A stretch of 64,000 nucleotides of DNA from Bacteroidota bacterium. GTDB taxonomy: Bacteria; Bacteroidota; Bacteroidia; Flavobacteriales_E; Vicingaceae. The notes beneath the pieces were generated by a model. It saw only the letters and a list, made by a program, of their open reading frames with translations, was not told the origin of the DNA and did not search any database. A program made the position numbers and the translations under genes. Positions 8,978 to 17,285 of the stretch are shown here, in pieces (within the stretch, counting starts at the first letter, position 1; each line of letters starts with the position of its first letter). The stretch is taken from the NCBI GenBank assembly GCA_016183805.1, contig JACPDX010000027.1, forward strand, positions 118,635-182,634, in the 5' to 3' direction.

Positions 8978-9015
8978 CAAAAAGAGCCGATTGAATTATC
9001 AATCGGCTCTTTTTG
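8978..9015. terminator. Strong bidirectional terminator after the usp gene
   Basis: CAAAAAGAGCCGATTG (8978-8993) pairs perfectly with CAATCGGCTCTTTTTG (9000-9015): a 16-bp stem, a 6-base loop and T-runs on both strands. It lies 20 bases after the stop of the universal stress protein gene. Confidence 0.9.
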
Positions 9016-9035
9016 TAAAAAACATAATTTATAAA

Positions 9036-9872
9036 TTAGGTTCCAATTACGCCGCCTGAAACAACTTGTTGAGTTGGATTAGTAATAATAACCGGGATTT
9101 CTGCATCATTGGCAATAACTTCTTGTTCTTCGCTACCAAAGAAATCCGGTAACAAAGCTCCTACTTGAGTATTAACAACAGCAATTAAATCGGCATCAAT
9201 TCTTGAAGCAAATTTTATCAGTTGTTTTTTAAAACTTCCAGATTCTTCTGCTTGATTTAAGGTGTAAGTTATGGATCTTTCTAAAAAATAATTTCTTGCA
9301 AAAGACAACTCGCGTTCTAATTTTTTCTGTAAAAACTCATCCGACTCTAAATCATAAAACAAGTGGATTTTACTTCCAAATTTTGAAGCAATATTAGCCG
9401 CAACAGCTAATTTTTGCTTGGTTACTTCTGATGAATCTACCGGAACAACAATGTCGTCGTAAGTTTCGGTTTTTTTAGGATCCTTGTTTTGAACAATTAC
9501 AAATGGAACTTTTGAATGAGAAATAACTCTTAAAGCATAACTTCCCATTATTTTTTGCATTCCTTTTGCTCCATGAGTTCCCATCACAATAAAACCGGCA
9601 CTAATTTCTGAAGCAACATCTCCTATGTCTTCAAAAATATTACCAATACGAACAATTACGTGGAAAGGAGTGCCATTTTTGCTTTCAGCGGTTTCAGCTA
9701 TCTTAGTAAGTCTTTCTTTTGCATCATCGATTTCTTTTTGTTTAGAAACTACATGAAGCAAATAAACTTCTCCGGCAAATGAATGGGCAATTTTAGAAGC
9801 ATGGTTTACCGCACAATCAGCTACTGTACTAAAATCGTGTGGGACTAGAACTTTAAATGTATTTTTATCCAT
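9036..9872 (-). CDS. Universal stress protein, two tandem Usp domains
   Basis: 278 residues. The first Usp domain (about 5-145) starts FKVLVPHDFSTVADCAVNHA and ends with GTHGAKGMQKIMGSYALRVI and SKVPFVIVQ. The glycine-rich GTHG..G...GS loop is the ATP-binding signature. The second domain (about 150-275) starts DDIVVPVDSSEVTKQKL and lacks a clear copy of that loop, so it is probably the degenerate half. It is cytosolic. It has its own promoter (TATCTTTG at 9941-9948) and a strong terminator (8978-9015), so it forms a single-gene unit. Stress role inferred from the family. Confidence 0.88.
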   Translation of the reverse strand: MDKNTFKVLVPHDFSTVADCAVNHASKIAHSFAGEVYLLHVVSKQKEIDDAKERLTKIAETAESKNGTPFHVIVRIGNIFEDIGDVASEISAGFIVMGTHGAKGMQKIMGSYALRVISHSKVPFVIVQNKDPKKTETYDDIVVPVDSSEVTKQKLAVAANIASKFGSKIHLFYDLESDEFLQKKLERELSFARNYFLERSITYTLNQAEESGSFKKQLIKFASRIDADLIAVVNTQVGALLPDFFGSEEQEVIANDAEIPVIITNPTQQVVSGGVIGT

Positions 9873-9940
9873 AGTTAGTATTGTTTTTAGATGAGTTAAT
9901 TTATTGATTTAAAGAACACTAAATTTACATTGTTTTTTTA

Positions 9941-9948
9941 CAAAGATA
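9941..9948 (-). promoter_or_regulatory. -7 promoter box of the usp gene
   Basis: The minus strand reads TATCTTTG, an exact TAnnTTTG match, about 70 bases before the ATG at 9872. Confidence 0.5.
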
Positions 9949-9980
9949 TAAAACAGATTAATGTAAACTTAATCTGTACA

Positions 9981-11321
9981 TTAAATTTCTTTTAATTTAA
10001 AAGTTTCCATGAATTTAGTTGTGAAATTTCCACTTCTAAAATCTTCATTTTGCATCAATTGTTGGTGAAAAGGTATGGTTGATTTTACACCTTCAATAAT
10101 AAATTCGCTTAAAGCTCTTTCCATTTTTCTAATTGCTTCATCTCTTGTTTGAGCAACAGTAATCAGCTTTGCTATCATAGAATCATAATAAGGTGGAATA
10201 ATATAACTTGCATAAACATGTGTATCTATTCTAATTCCATGTCCACCCGGTTCGTGGTAAGTTTCAATTTTTCCGGGACTAGGTCTAAAATCATTAAATG
10301 GGTCTTCAGCATTAATTCTACATTGAATAGCGTGCATGGTAGGTTCATAATTTCTTCCACTAATTTTATCGCCCCAAGCCAACTTTATTTGTTCTTTTAC
10401 TAAATCGTAATTAATTACTTCTTCCGTAATGGTATGTTCTACCTGAATACGTGTATTCATTTCCATGAAATAAAAATCACGATTCTTATCTACTAAAAAC
10501 TCTACGGTACCAACACCTTCATAATTTACTGCTTTTGCTGCTTTTATGGCTGCTTCACCCATTTTTTTTCTAAGTTCGGGAGTCATAAAAGGTGAAGGAG
10601 TTTCTTCTACCAATTTTTGATGTCTCCTCTGAATAGAACAATCTCTTTCAGATAAATGACAAGCGTTTTTACCATCTCCTGCAATCTGTATTTCAATATG
10701 TCGAGGTTCTTCAATAAATTTCTCCATATACATACCGTCATTTCCGAATGAGGCAGCAGCTTCCTGTCTTGCCGATTCCCAAGCTGCCTGTATTTCTTCT
10801 TCTTTCCAAACAACTCGCATTCCTTTTCCACCACCACCGGCAGTTGCTTTCATCATTACCGGATATTTGATTTTTTTTGCTACAGATTTTGCATCAGCCA
10901 AATCTTTTAATAATCCAGGGGATCCTGGAACTACAGGAACGCCGGCTTTTATCATGGTTTCTTTTGCAGAGGCTTTATCACCCATGGCATCAATCATTTC
11001 AGGTGATGCACCTATAAATTTGATATTATTTTCCTGACAGATTTTCGAAAATTTGGCATTTTCCGATAAAAATCCATATCCGGGATGAATAGCATCTGCA
11101 TTAGTTATTTCTGCAGCAGCAATAATTCGAGGTATATTTAAGTACGATTCTGAGCTTTTTGGTGGACCAATACAAACGGCTTCATCAGCAAATCTAACAT
11201 GTAAGCTGTCTTTATCGGCGGTAGAATAAACGGCAACAGTGCTGATACCCATTTCTTTACAAGTTCTAATTACTCGTAATGCAATTTCTCCTCTATTAGC
11301 TATTAATATTTTTTTAAACAT
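9981..11321 (-). CDS. accC: Acetyl-CoA carboxylase biotin carboxylase subunit
   Basis: 446 residues, the usual length for AccC. It carboxylates biotin on AccB using ATP and bicarbonate, the first half-reaction of malonyl-CoA synthesis. It starts [21 protein letters not shown]. The ATP-grasp glycine loop [12 protein letters not shown] is present, as are [16 protein letters not shown] and the RINAEDP segment. It follows accB on the same strand, 112 bases away. That spacer holds an 8-bp inverted repeat and a palindromic dispersed repeat. Cytosolic; the carboxyltransferase genes accA and accD are not in the window. Confidence 0.96.
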   Translation of the reverse strand: MFKKILIANRGEIALRVIRTCKEMGISTVAVYSTADKDSLHVRFADEAVCIGPPKSSESYLNIPRIIAAAEITNADAIHPGYGFLSENAKFSKICQENNIKFIGASPEMIDAMGDKASAKETMIKAGVPVVPGSPGLLKDLADAKSVAKKIKYPVMMKATAGGGGKGMRVVWKEEEIQAAWESARQEAAASFGNDGMYMEKFIEEPRHIEIQIAGDGKNACHLSERDCSIQRRHQKLVEETPSPFMTPELRKKMGEAAIKAAKAVNYEGVGTVEFLVDKNRDFYFMEMNTRIQVEHTITEEVINYDLVKEQIKLAWGDKISGRNYEPTMHAIQCRINAEDPFNDFRPSPGKIETYHEPGGHGIRIDTHVYASYIIPPYYDSMIAKLITVAQTRDEAIRKMERALSEFIIEGVKSTIPFHQQLMQNEDFRSGNFTTKFMETFKLKEI

Positions 11322-11352
11322 CTTTTTATTGAGTGATAAGTTGTAAGAACTA

Positions 11353-11426
11353 GGAAAGTTATTCTAAAAACTTTCCATATTGAACTTTAACCCCAACTGG
11401 CTCCTCTGGCTATCGGGGAGAGGTTC
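11353..11426. repeat. Hairpin and palindrome-family repeat between accB and accC
   Basis: GGAAAGTT (11353-11360) pairs with AACTTTCC (11369-11376). Just after it, CTCCTCTGGCTATCGGGGAG (11401-11420) looks like a decayed copy of the CCCGATAGCTATCGGG palindrome seen at 61111. Confidence 0.5.
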
Positions 11427-11433
11427 TGCTTAT

Positions 11434-11919
11434 TTATGCCGGGTCAACTAAAAACAAAGGCTGGTCGTATTCTACCGGAGAACCATCGTCAACTAACATT
11501 TTTACAATTTTACCCGTAACTTCAGCTTCAATTTCATTGAACAATTTCATAGCTTCTATAATACAAACAACTGTTTTGGCTGTTACTTCATCGCCAACGT
11601 TTACAAAATTTGGTTTGTCAGGAGATGCCTTTCTATAAAATGTACCAATCATTGGTGATTTGATGGTTACATATTTTGCATCATCATTTGCAGCAGTTGC
11701 AATCGGTTTTGCAGGTTCTGAAACTATCGGTGCTGCTTGGGCTACCGGAACCACTTGTTGGGCTGCTACCGGAGCTGCCTGAATAATAGTTTGTGTCTCA
11801 ACTTTTCTCCCGGCAGGAGTTTTAATAATGATTTTAAAATCTTTATCCTGAATTTCAACTTCGCTTACTCCCGATTTTGCTACAAATTTGATTAAATCTT
11901 GAATTTCTGTATTTTTCAT
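11434..11919 (-). CDS. accB: Biotin carboxyl carrier protein of acetyl-CoA carboxylase
   Basis: 161 residues. The N-terminal ~35 residues form the conserved assembly region. An Ala/Pro/Val-rich flexible linker (about 45-80) follows. The C-terminal biotinyl domain contains the biotinylation site EAMKLFNE with K125. It carries biotin between AccC and the carboxyltransferase. The start ATG at 11919 gives the classical KNTEIQDLIKF N-terminus. A -7 box (TATTTTTG, 12012-12019) lies about 95 bases upstream, after the fabH stop, so accBC can be transcribed from its own promoter. Confidence 0.96.
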   Translation of the reverse strand: MKNTEIQDLIKFVAKSGVSEVEIQDKDFKIIIKTPAGRKVETQTIIQAAPVAAQQVVPVAQAAPIVSEPAKPIATAANDDAKYVTIKSPMIGTFYRKASPDKPNFVNVGDEVTAKTVVCIIEAMKLFNEIEAEVTGKIVKMLVDDGSPVEYDQPLFLVDPA

Positions 11920-12011
11920 ATTCTCTATTTTATGTAAGTTTAACCAATAAGTCCATCAATTTTCATTGATTTTTAACTGATTTGCACTTTTTTAAATTTT
12001 CTATACCTTGG

Positions 12012-12019
12012 CAAAAATA
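12012..12019 (-). promoter_or_regulatory. -7 promoter box for accBC
   Basis: The minus strand reads TATTTTTG, an exact TAnnTTTG match, in the gap between fabH and accB. The implied leader is roughly 90 bases. Confidence 0.45.
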
Positions 12020-12022
12020 ATA

Positions 12023-13024
12023 TTATTTTTTGGAATCGTATGCCCATTTAATCCAAATAGCACCCCAGGTAAACCCTCCGCCAAATGCAGATAAAATAAT
12101 GTTATCTCCTTTTTTTAATTGATTCTCCCATTCCCATAAGCACAATGGAATTGTGCCAGATGTAGTGTTACCATATTTTTGAATGTTAAGCATTACTTTT
12201 TCATCACTCAACCCCATTCTTCGAGCAGTTGCGTCTATAATTCTTTTGTTTGCCTGATGAGGAACTAACCAAGCCACATCGTCTGAAGATAGGTTATTTT
12301 TTTCCATTATTTCAGCAGAAACGTCAGCCATGTTGGTTACGGCAAATTTAAAAACTGCTTGCCCTTCTTGATGAATATGGTGTTCTTTGTTGGTAACTGT
12401 TTCTATTGTTGGAGGATATGCTGAACCTCCTGCTTTTTGATGTAAAAATTGAAATCCGGATCCATCACTTCTTAAAATGGAATCTTTTACACCAAACCCT
12501 TCGGTATTTGGTTCTAATAAAACTGCTCCACAACCATCACCAAAAATAATGCAGGTAGCACGGTCTTCATAATCTACTAAAGCCGACATTTTATCAACCC
12601 CCACAACCACCACTTTTTTATGTGAACCTGACTCAACGAATTTTGAACCTGTTACTAATCCGTAAAGAAACCCTGAACAGGCAGCATTCACATCAAACCC
12701 AAAGGCATTTGTTGCACCAATTTTATCGGTAATAATGTTGGCTGTTGCCGGAAAAATATGGTCGGCAGTTACCGTACAACAAATTAATAAATCTATTTCT
12801 TTTGGGGAAATGCCTCTTTTTTTGCACAACTCCAAAACAGCAGGGGCAGCCATATCAGAGGATCCCTTACCTTCACCTTTAAGTATTCTTCTTTCCTGAA
12901 CACCAGTTCTCGACATAATCCATTCATCGGTGGTATCAACCATAGTTTCCAATTCTTTATTGGTTAAAATATAGTCAGGTACATAGCCTTGAACAGCTGT
13001 TATTGCCGCAGTAATTTTATTCAT
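12023..13024 (-). CDS. fabH: Beta-ketoacyl-ACP synthase III
   Basis: 333 residues from the ATG at 13024. It condenses acetyl-CoA (or a branched starter acyl-CoA) with malonyl-ACP to begin fatty-acid synthesis. The triad is visible: C116 in [10 protein letters not shown], His in VPHQANKRI and Asn in [11 protein letters not shown]. The C-terminal [13 protein letters not shown] is typical. The open frame extends nine codons upstream, but [16 protein letters not shown] is the family N-terminus, so the internal ATG is chosen. It lies downstream of rpmF, with a strong hairpin between them. A near-match -7 box (TACTTTCG, 13052-13059) could restart transcription. Confidence 0.95.
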   Translation of the reverse strand: MNKITAAITAVQGYVPDYILTNKELETMVDTTDEWIMSRTGVQERRILKGEGKGSSDMAAPAVLELCKKRGISPKEIDLLICCTVTADHIFPATANIITDKIGATNAFGFDVNAACSGFLYGLVTGSKFVESGSHKKVVVVGVDKMSALVDYEDRATCIIFGDGCGAVLLEPNTEGFGVKDSILRSDGSGFQFLHQKAGGSAYPPTIETVTNKEHHIHQEGQAVFKFAVTNMADVSAEIMEKNNLSSDDVAWLVPHQANKRIIDATARRMGLSDEKVMLNIQKYGNTTSGTIPLCLWEWENQLKKGDNIILSAFGGGFTWGAIWIKWAYDSKK

Positions 13025-13103
13025 ACTTTGTATTTTTGTAGAAATGAACAACGAAAGTAAAAAATATATCTTATCTTAAGTAAAGAATAGTGGAATAAAA
13101 CAA

Positions 13104-13139
13104 AAAAAACTTGTCCCGAATTCTCGGGACAAGTTTTTT
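13104..13139. terminator. Terminator between rpmF and fabH
   Basis: AAAAAACTTGTCCCGA (13104-13119) and TCGGGACAAGTTTTTT (13124-13139) form a perfect 16-bp stem with a 4-base loop and terminal T-run. It sits 24 bases after the rpmF stop, so it should end or attenuate the DUF177-rpmF transcript before fabH. Confidence 0.85.
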
Positions 13140-13162
13140 AAATTAACTTTTTTAAGTTGCTT

Positions 13163-13348
13163 TTAAAGTGCAACTTGTTTTTCTACTGCTTGTTTTCCTC
13201 TATAAAAGCCACAATCTCCACAAACTCTATGGTATAATACTGGGGCTCCACAGTTTGAACATGTTGAAGTAGTAGGTGCTACAGCTTTATAGTGAGTTCT
13301 ACCTTTGTCTCTTCTGGTTTTAGATGTTTTTCTCTTAGGATGTGCCAT
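13163..13348 (-). CDS. rpmF: 50S ribosomal protein L32
   Basis: 61 residues. The N-terminus MAHPKRKTSKTRRDKGRTHYK is lysine/arginine rich, as in bL32. Four cysteines (C30, C33, C43, C46) in two CxxC knuckles show the zinc-binding form. It is encoded 14 bases after the DUF177 gene, the arrangement also seen as yceD-rpmF in other bacteria, and is followed by a strong terminator. Confidence 0.97.
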   Translation of the reverse strand: MAHPKRKTSKTRRDKGRTHYKAVAPTTSTCSNCGAPVLYHRVCGDCGFYRGKQAVEKQVAL

Positions 13349-13362
13349 TTTATTTTGTTTTT

Positions 13363-13869
13363 CTAATTGTTAAAGTTTTTTAAAGTTGACCAACGAGGGT
13401 CTATATTTTCTGTTTTATTTACTGCTAATTCGTTTAATTTTTTTATTGTTTCTGCATCGCATTCATTTTCTTTATGTGTTCTTTTGAATGGAATGTTCAA
13501 TTCAATAAATTCATAAATATAATGTGCCACATTAATTTGGTGTTCGTTTTCGTCTAATATTAAGATGTCGTCTGTGCCATTAAATGAAGTATCACCAAAT
13601 TTCACAATTAATTTTTCTGTTCCTTTTATTGGCATTTCAACGTCTTCTGCACACCTGTCGCAAGGCACTATAATTTTGCCTTTAAAACTGAAATTAAGCA
13701 GCATCATTGTAGATTGTTTAACAAACTCTAATTCAACAACAAAAGCTGCATCAATAAAGTCGTTACAATCCAATTCTTCAAAGAACTTGTTGCTTATTTT
13801 GTACTCAAAAAAATGAGTGCCTTGTGATAAACCAACAAATTGTATAGTGTAATCTTTTAAAGTTTTCAC
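13363..13869 (-). CDS. DUF177/YceD family protein
   Basis: 168 residues with the DUF177 pattern: an N-terminal beta-rich part, then GKIIVPCDRCAEDVEMPIKG, in which a CxxC pair is conserved, and a C-terminal region ending DPRWSTLKNF. In plants and bacteria this family is linked to 23S rRNA processing or accumulation. That role is inferred here from its fixed position before rpmF. The start codon is GTG (13867-13869 on the complement), 24 bases after an exact -7 box TACCTTTG (13894-13901). Confidence 0.88.
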   Translation of the reverse strand: MKTLKDYTIQFVGLSQGTHFFEYKISNKFFEELDCNDFIDAAFVVELEFVKQSTMMLLNFSFKGKIIVPCDRCAEDVEMPIKGTEKLIVKFGDTSFNGTDDILILDENEHQINVAHYIYEFIELNIPFKRTHKENECDAETIKKLNELAVNKTENIDPRWSTLKNFNN

Positions 13870-13893
13870 TTATTTCTTTTAAAAAGAAGTTGG

Positions 13894-13901
13894 CAAAGGT
13901 A
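13894..13901 (-). promoter_or_regulatory. -7 promoter box for DUF177-rpmF
   Basis: The minus strand reads TACCTTTG, an exact TAnnTTTG match, 24 bases before the GTG start. Confidence 0.6.
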
Positions 13902-14009
13902 ATAAAATAATTAACACTACAAAAAAACTGTATTAAACTATTTTTTAATTTAAAACCACAGAATTTTATCGGATACTTTTAAAAATAGACTGAATTAAAA
14001 AAAATAATG

Positions 14010-14017
14010 TAAATTTG
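14010..14017 (+). promoter_or_regulatory. -7 promoter box of the 14063 lipoprotein gene
   Basis: TAAATTTG is an exact TAnnTTTG match, 45 bases before the ATG. Confidence 0.5.
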
Positions 14018-14062
14018 GTATTCGATAAAAGTAAATTTTAACTGTTTTATAGAGAAAATCCA

Positions 14063-14782
14063 ATGAAAAATAAACTTAAACTCGTTGCCTTTTTTTCGGT
14101 ATTTTCATTCATTTTATTACAATCATGTGAAAAAGATGTTAGGAAAGGGTGTACAGATCCTAATTCTTTAAATTACAATGTTTTAGCGAAAGAAGATGAT
14201 GGGTCTTGTGAGTATTTGGACTCTTCATTTACTATCTGGAGCAATGGTGAGCTAGGTTATTGGGGTTCTCCTGCAACAGGCGGATTTTCTGTTGCCGGTT
14301 GTCATACTGGTATTACTACAATTTTTTTAAATGCCGACACAACAATCATTACTGCTGCCGATACTACCATTATCGGGGATACTTATCTTTTGGTAAATAG
14401 TGATGCGGATGGAAAGTATGAGTTGATTATCAAAGCACTTAACAAAAGGAGTGCTATGGATTTTAAAAATGGGTATTTGATTTTCAGTGCTAAATTACAT
14501 CCTGAATCAACCATAAGCTCATTCGATGTTATCATCAATGGAAACCACATCAATTTTGGAGGTTTGTATTGCAGTGATTTTCGCCAAAGTGATCCAATTG
14601 GTGTCCCGACTTCAATACTTGATACAACATCTTTTAAAGAAGTAACCATTCCTTTAATCAACTTCTCCAACAGATATATGCAAGAAATAGATTTGGTATT
14701 TGGTATTAAAGGTTCGGGTGCAACGCCAAACACTTCATTAATTATCATTAATAACATTAAATGGGTAACTAGAATAGAATAA
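14063..14782 (+). CDS. Lipoprotein of unknown function with DGSC motif
   Basis: 239 residues. The signal peptide ends in a lipobox (FILLQSC), so this is a lipoprotein. Right after it comes GCTDPNSLNYN...DDGSCEY, the small Cys-bounded motif (CTDPxxxNYN..DGSC) common in secreted Bacteroidota proteins. The remaining ~180 residues look like one beta-sandwich (FSVAGCHTGITTIFLN, and a C-terminal NTSLIIINNIKWVTRIE strand set) that may bind carbohydrate or peptide. The family is not recognised. It is monocistronic and convergent with the SPOR-protein gene. Confidence 0.7.
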   Translation: MKNKLKLVAFFSVFSFILLQSCEKDVRKGCTDPNSLNYNVLAKEDDGSCEYLDSSFTIWSNGELGYWGSPATGGFSVAGCHTGITTIFLNADTTIITAADTTIIGDTYLLVNSDADGKYELIIKALNKRSAMDFKNGYLIFSAKLHPESTISSFDVIINGNHINFGGLYCSDFRQSDPIGVPTSILDTTSFKEVTIPLINFSNRYMQEIDLVFGIKGSGATPNTSLIIINNIKWVTRIE

Positions 14783-14923
14783 TAATACCAAATGGGATAA
14801 ATTATCGAATTTCATAAATGAGCAATGGGCAACATGTTACAAACAAAATTCCTATTGCATATTCAAAGATGTTGAAATTTATCTCGTTCGCAGTATAATT
14901 TAACGAAGTATGGAATTTCGTTT

Positions 14924-16024
14924 TTATTTTATTTCTTTCTCTTTCTTTAAAGCTTCACTAATAGGCACTTTTGCTCCATCAATAAAGGAAACAACAAAAG
15001 CATCAGCGTAACCTTTTTTGATTAAGATGTTTTTAGCTTCTTTAGCATCTTCATACTTATTGAAATTGCCAGCCAAGTATTTGTAATATTTGTTATCAAC
15101 TTTTTCTGTTGAGACAGGAAAAACACCATCAAAATGTTTTTGTGGCAATTGATATTTAAAAAAACCAATTTGAACTTTATATACTAACCCTTTAGGAATG
15201 ACAGTACTTGTAGGAATAGGAACATTTTCGCTATAAAAATCTTTTTTTTCGGTAGTAAAAAGGTCTTTATCTACAATTTGAAGCATTTCTTCGCTTAAAT
15301 CATTTTTAACCTGAATTAACTTGTCATCACTATTTTTCGATTTAAGTAACAATTCTTTTTGCTCTGCTTTGAGTTGAGCAATAACATTACTTATTTCTTG
15401 CTTTTGCCGTCCGGTATTTTTATTTTTTTCAATTTCCAACAACAATAATTCGTTTTTAATTTCTTCTAATCTTTTACTATACAAATCTTTAATTGTTGTA
15501 AAAGTAACTTCATCCGATTCCAGTCTTGTTACATCCCGTTTCTTATCAATAGGAAACCCCTCTTTCCAATCAAGCTCTAAAGAGGCTCTATAGGCATCTG
15601 CTACTGCGTTCCCCATAGCGTACATGGCTTCTAGTGATAATTGATAAATAAAATTACTGTTGGAAGTTCCTGTTATTTGCTTAAATCGTAGAAGAGCTTT
15701 TTGCTGATAAGTTTTAGCCCCCTGTATCAAGTTTTTTGCAAATAAACACGAATCATAGGCAACTATATAAGCACTGTCGGCATAGTTTATAGCTATTTGG
15801 GAAAAATGTATAGCCGAATCACAATTTTGCCTTATTGCTGAAGCAGCTGTTAAAAAATAATTTTGTCTGGCAATAAAATAAGCATCATTACTGTATTGAG
15901 CCGATAAAATAGCATACCCTTGAGCTTTATTTTCGTAATCTTTTAAATCAATTTTTTGGGCACGAACATTCCAAAGACAAAAGAACAAGCTAAATAAAAT
16001 CACTATTTTAAAACCATTAAACAT
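14924..16024 (-). CDS. Secreted protein with C-terminal SPOR-like domain
   Basis: 366 residues. The N-terminal signal peptide ends at VRAQ. An Ala/Tyr-rich helical region (about 25-170, with repeated SAQYSNDAYF/IAINYADSAY-type helices) and a coiled-coil (about 190-245, EEIKNELLLLEIEKNK) follow. The last ~90 residues (VYKVQIGFFK ... YKYLAGNFNKYEDAKEAKN) look like a SPOR domain, which binds denuded peptidoglycan glycans. It is likely periplasmic and involved in the cell wall or gliding/T9SS envelope. A -7 box TATTTTTG (16029-16036) ends 4 bases before the ATG, so the mRNA may be leaderless. Confidence 0.7.
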   Translation of the reverse strand: MFNGFKIVILFSLFFCLWNVRAQKIDLKDYENKAQGYAILSAQYSNDAYFIARQNYFLTAASAIRQNCDSAIHFSQIAINYADSAYIVAYDSCLFAKNLIQGAKTYQQKALLRFKQITGTSNSNFIYQLSLEAMYAMGNAVADAYRASLELDWKEGFPIDKKRDVTRLESDEVTFTTIKDLYSKRLEEIKNELLLLEIEKNKNTGRQKQEISNVIAQLKAEQKELLLKSKNSDDKLIQVKNDLSEEMLQIVDKDLFTTEKKDFYSENVPIPTSTVIPKGLVYKVQIGFFKYQLPQKHFDGVFPVSTEKVDNKYYKYLAGNFNKYEDAKEAKNILIKKGYADAFVVSFIDGAKVPISEALKKEKEIK

Positions 16025-16028
16025 CTAT

Positions 16029-16036
16029 CAAAAATA
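16029..16036 (-). promoter_or_regulatory. -7 promoter box abutting the SPOR-protein start
   Basis: The minus strand reads TATTTTTG, an exact TAnnTTTG match, with 4 bases between it and the ATG at 16024. Confidence 0.5.
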
Positions 16037-16140
16037 CAAACAAAGTTGAAACATAAATAATTACTGTTATAATTAAAATCAAAATTTGCATATTATATAA
16101 TAATAGTCGATATTTGTTAGTTCGTAACATCATTTTTTAT

Positions 16141-17259
16141 ATGAAAAACAAGTTTTTTTTAACCCTTATAATTATCTTCACGTTTGTTTTATGTGCAAAT
16201 GTTTCTTTTGCTCAAGTTGATGCGTTTGATAGTGTTGCTGCTATAACAACACAAGGAATAGTTAAAGAAAAAGAAACCAATCCTTCTTCTCTTGCTTCAA
16301 CACCTACTAAAACAGAACCTGAAACAACTAATGCTTCAGAAGATACTGGTGGTGATAAAAATTTAGGAGTTGTTTTTGATGGAGCTTCAATTAACCTTTC
16401 GGCGGGAGCAAATATTTATTTTGGTGATATTGCCGCATATAAACTTTTTCCAAATCCAAGCCAATTTAGGCAGCATGTAACAGGTGGATTTAAATTTTCA
16501 GTGGCACGAGATATTAAGTGGGGGCTGGGAGCACAGATAAATTATCAAAGAGGAAGTTTGATTGGAACTCGTAAAACAGGTAAATATTCTTCAACGGTGA
16601 CTTTTCAAGCATTTTTTTATGACCTTTCACTGCAAATCAGGTATCCGTTAAGTGATGCTCTTTTTAAGAAAAATGAATACAATAGATTTAAATTATATGG
16701 TTATGTTGGGTTTGGGTCAGCTTGGTATAGATCACAATTATATGATACAGAGACTTTAGGTACAAAAGATTATGAAGGGTATATTGAAGTTGAAACGACG
16801 ACTAAATTAGCACAAAAAACTTTGAGCGATAAAGTTCCAAAAGCTCAAACATGGATAATACCTTATGGTGTAACTTTGATGTATAAATACAATTATAAAA
16901 TGGATATTCATATCGATTTTACGCAAACAGCAACTACTACTGATAGGTTAGATGCTTTTAGCAGAGATTGGACCGCAAGAGATAAATATGATTATATTGG
17001 AGTGGGTGTAACTTACAATTTTAATCGCACATCGGATGATGCGCCTAAAAAAAGACCTAAAAAGGAAACTACTAAAAAGGATGTCGAAGATGACGATTCT
17101 TCTTCTAATAATATAAAACCTGATAATTCGGGTAATAAACTTTTTGGCAGAAAAAGGAAACAAAGCAAAGGGAATGATGATGAATTGTTGAACATCAGGC
17201 TTAAACTGTTTGAAACACAGTTAAAATTGTTTGAAATGCAATATTTAATAGGAAAATAA
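16141..17259 (+). CDS. Outer-membrane beta-barrel protein
   Basis: 372 residues from the ATG at 16141. The frame opens earlier at a TTG, but MKNKFFLTLIIIFTFVL is the natural signal-peptide start, cleaved near SFAQ. After a Thr/Glu-rich linker (about 25-70), residues about 75-300 alternate hydrophobic and polar residues in aromatic-rich strands (ASINLSAGANIYFGD, FKLYGYVGFGSAWYRS, YDYIGVGVTYNFN), as in PorT/OmpA-like small barrels. A Lys/Asp-rich tail (about 305-345) and a short amphipathic coiled-coil (IRLKLFETQLKLFEMQ) end the protein. That coil is unusual for a barrel and may bind a partner. Ends 26 bases from the convergent Wzi-like gene. Confidence 0.7.
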   Translation: MKNKFFLTLIIIFTFVLCANVSFAQVDAFDSVAAITTQGIVKEKETNPSSLASTPTKTEPETTNASEDTGGDKNLGVVFDGASINLSAGANIYFGDIAAYKLFPNPSQFRQHVTGGFKFSVARDIKWGLGAQINYQRGSLIGTRKTGKYSSTVTFQAFFYDLSLQIRYPLSDALFKKNEYNRFKLYGYVGFGSAWYRSQLYDTETLGTKDYEGYIEVETTTKLAQKTLSDKVPKAQTWIIPYGVTLMYKYNYKMDIHIDFTQTATTTDRLDAFSRDWTARDKYDYIGVGVTYNFNRTSDDAPKKRPKKETTKKDVEDDDSSSNNIKPDNSGNKLFGRKRKQSKGNDDELLNIRLKLFETQLKLFEMQYLIGK

Positions 17260-17285
17260 AATTTTCCCAATCAAATTTAAATTTC

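Noticed and set aside
8814..9002. 62-codon minus-strand frame over the terminator region
   Set aside because: It spans the perfect terminator hairpin and the promoter of msrC, and its sequence has no family-like pattern.
14783..14923. Possible terminator between the convergent 14063 and 14924 genes
   Set aside because: Only scattered short complementary words were found; no stable hairpin can be stated.
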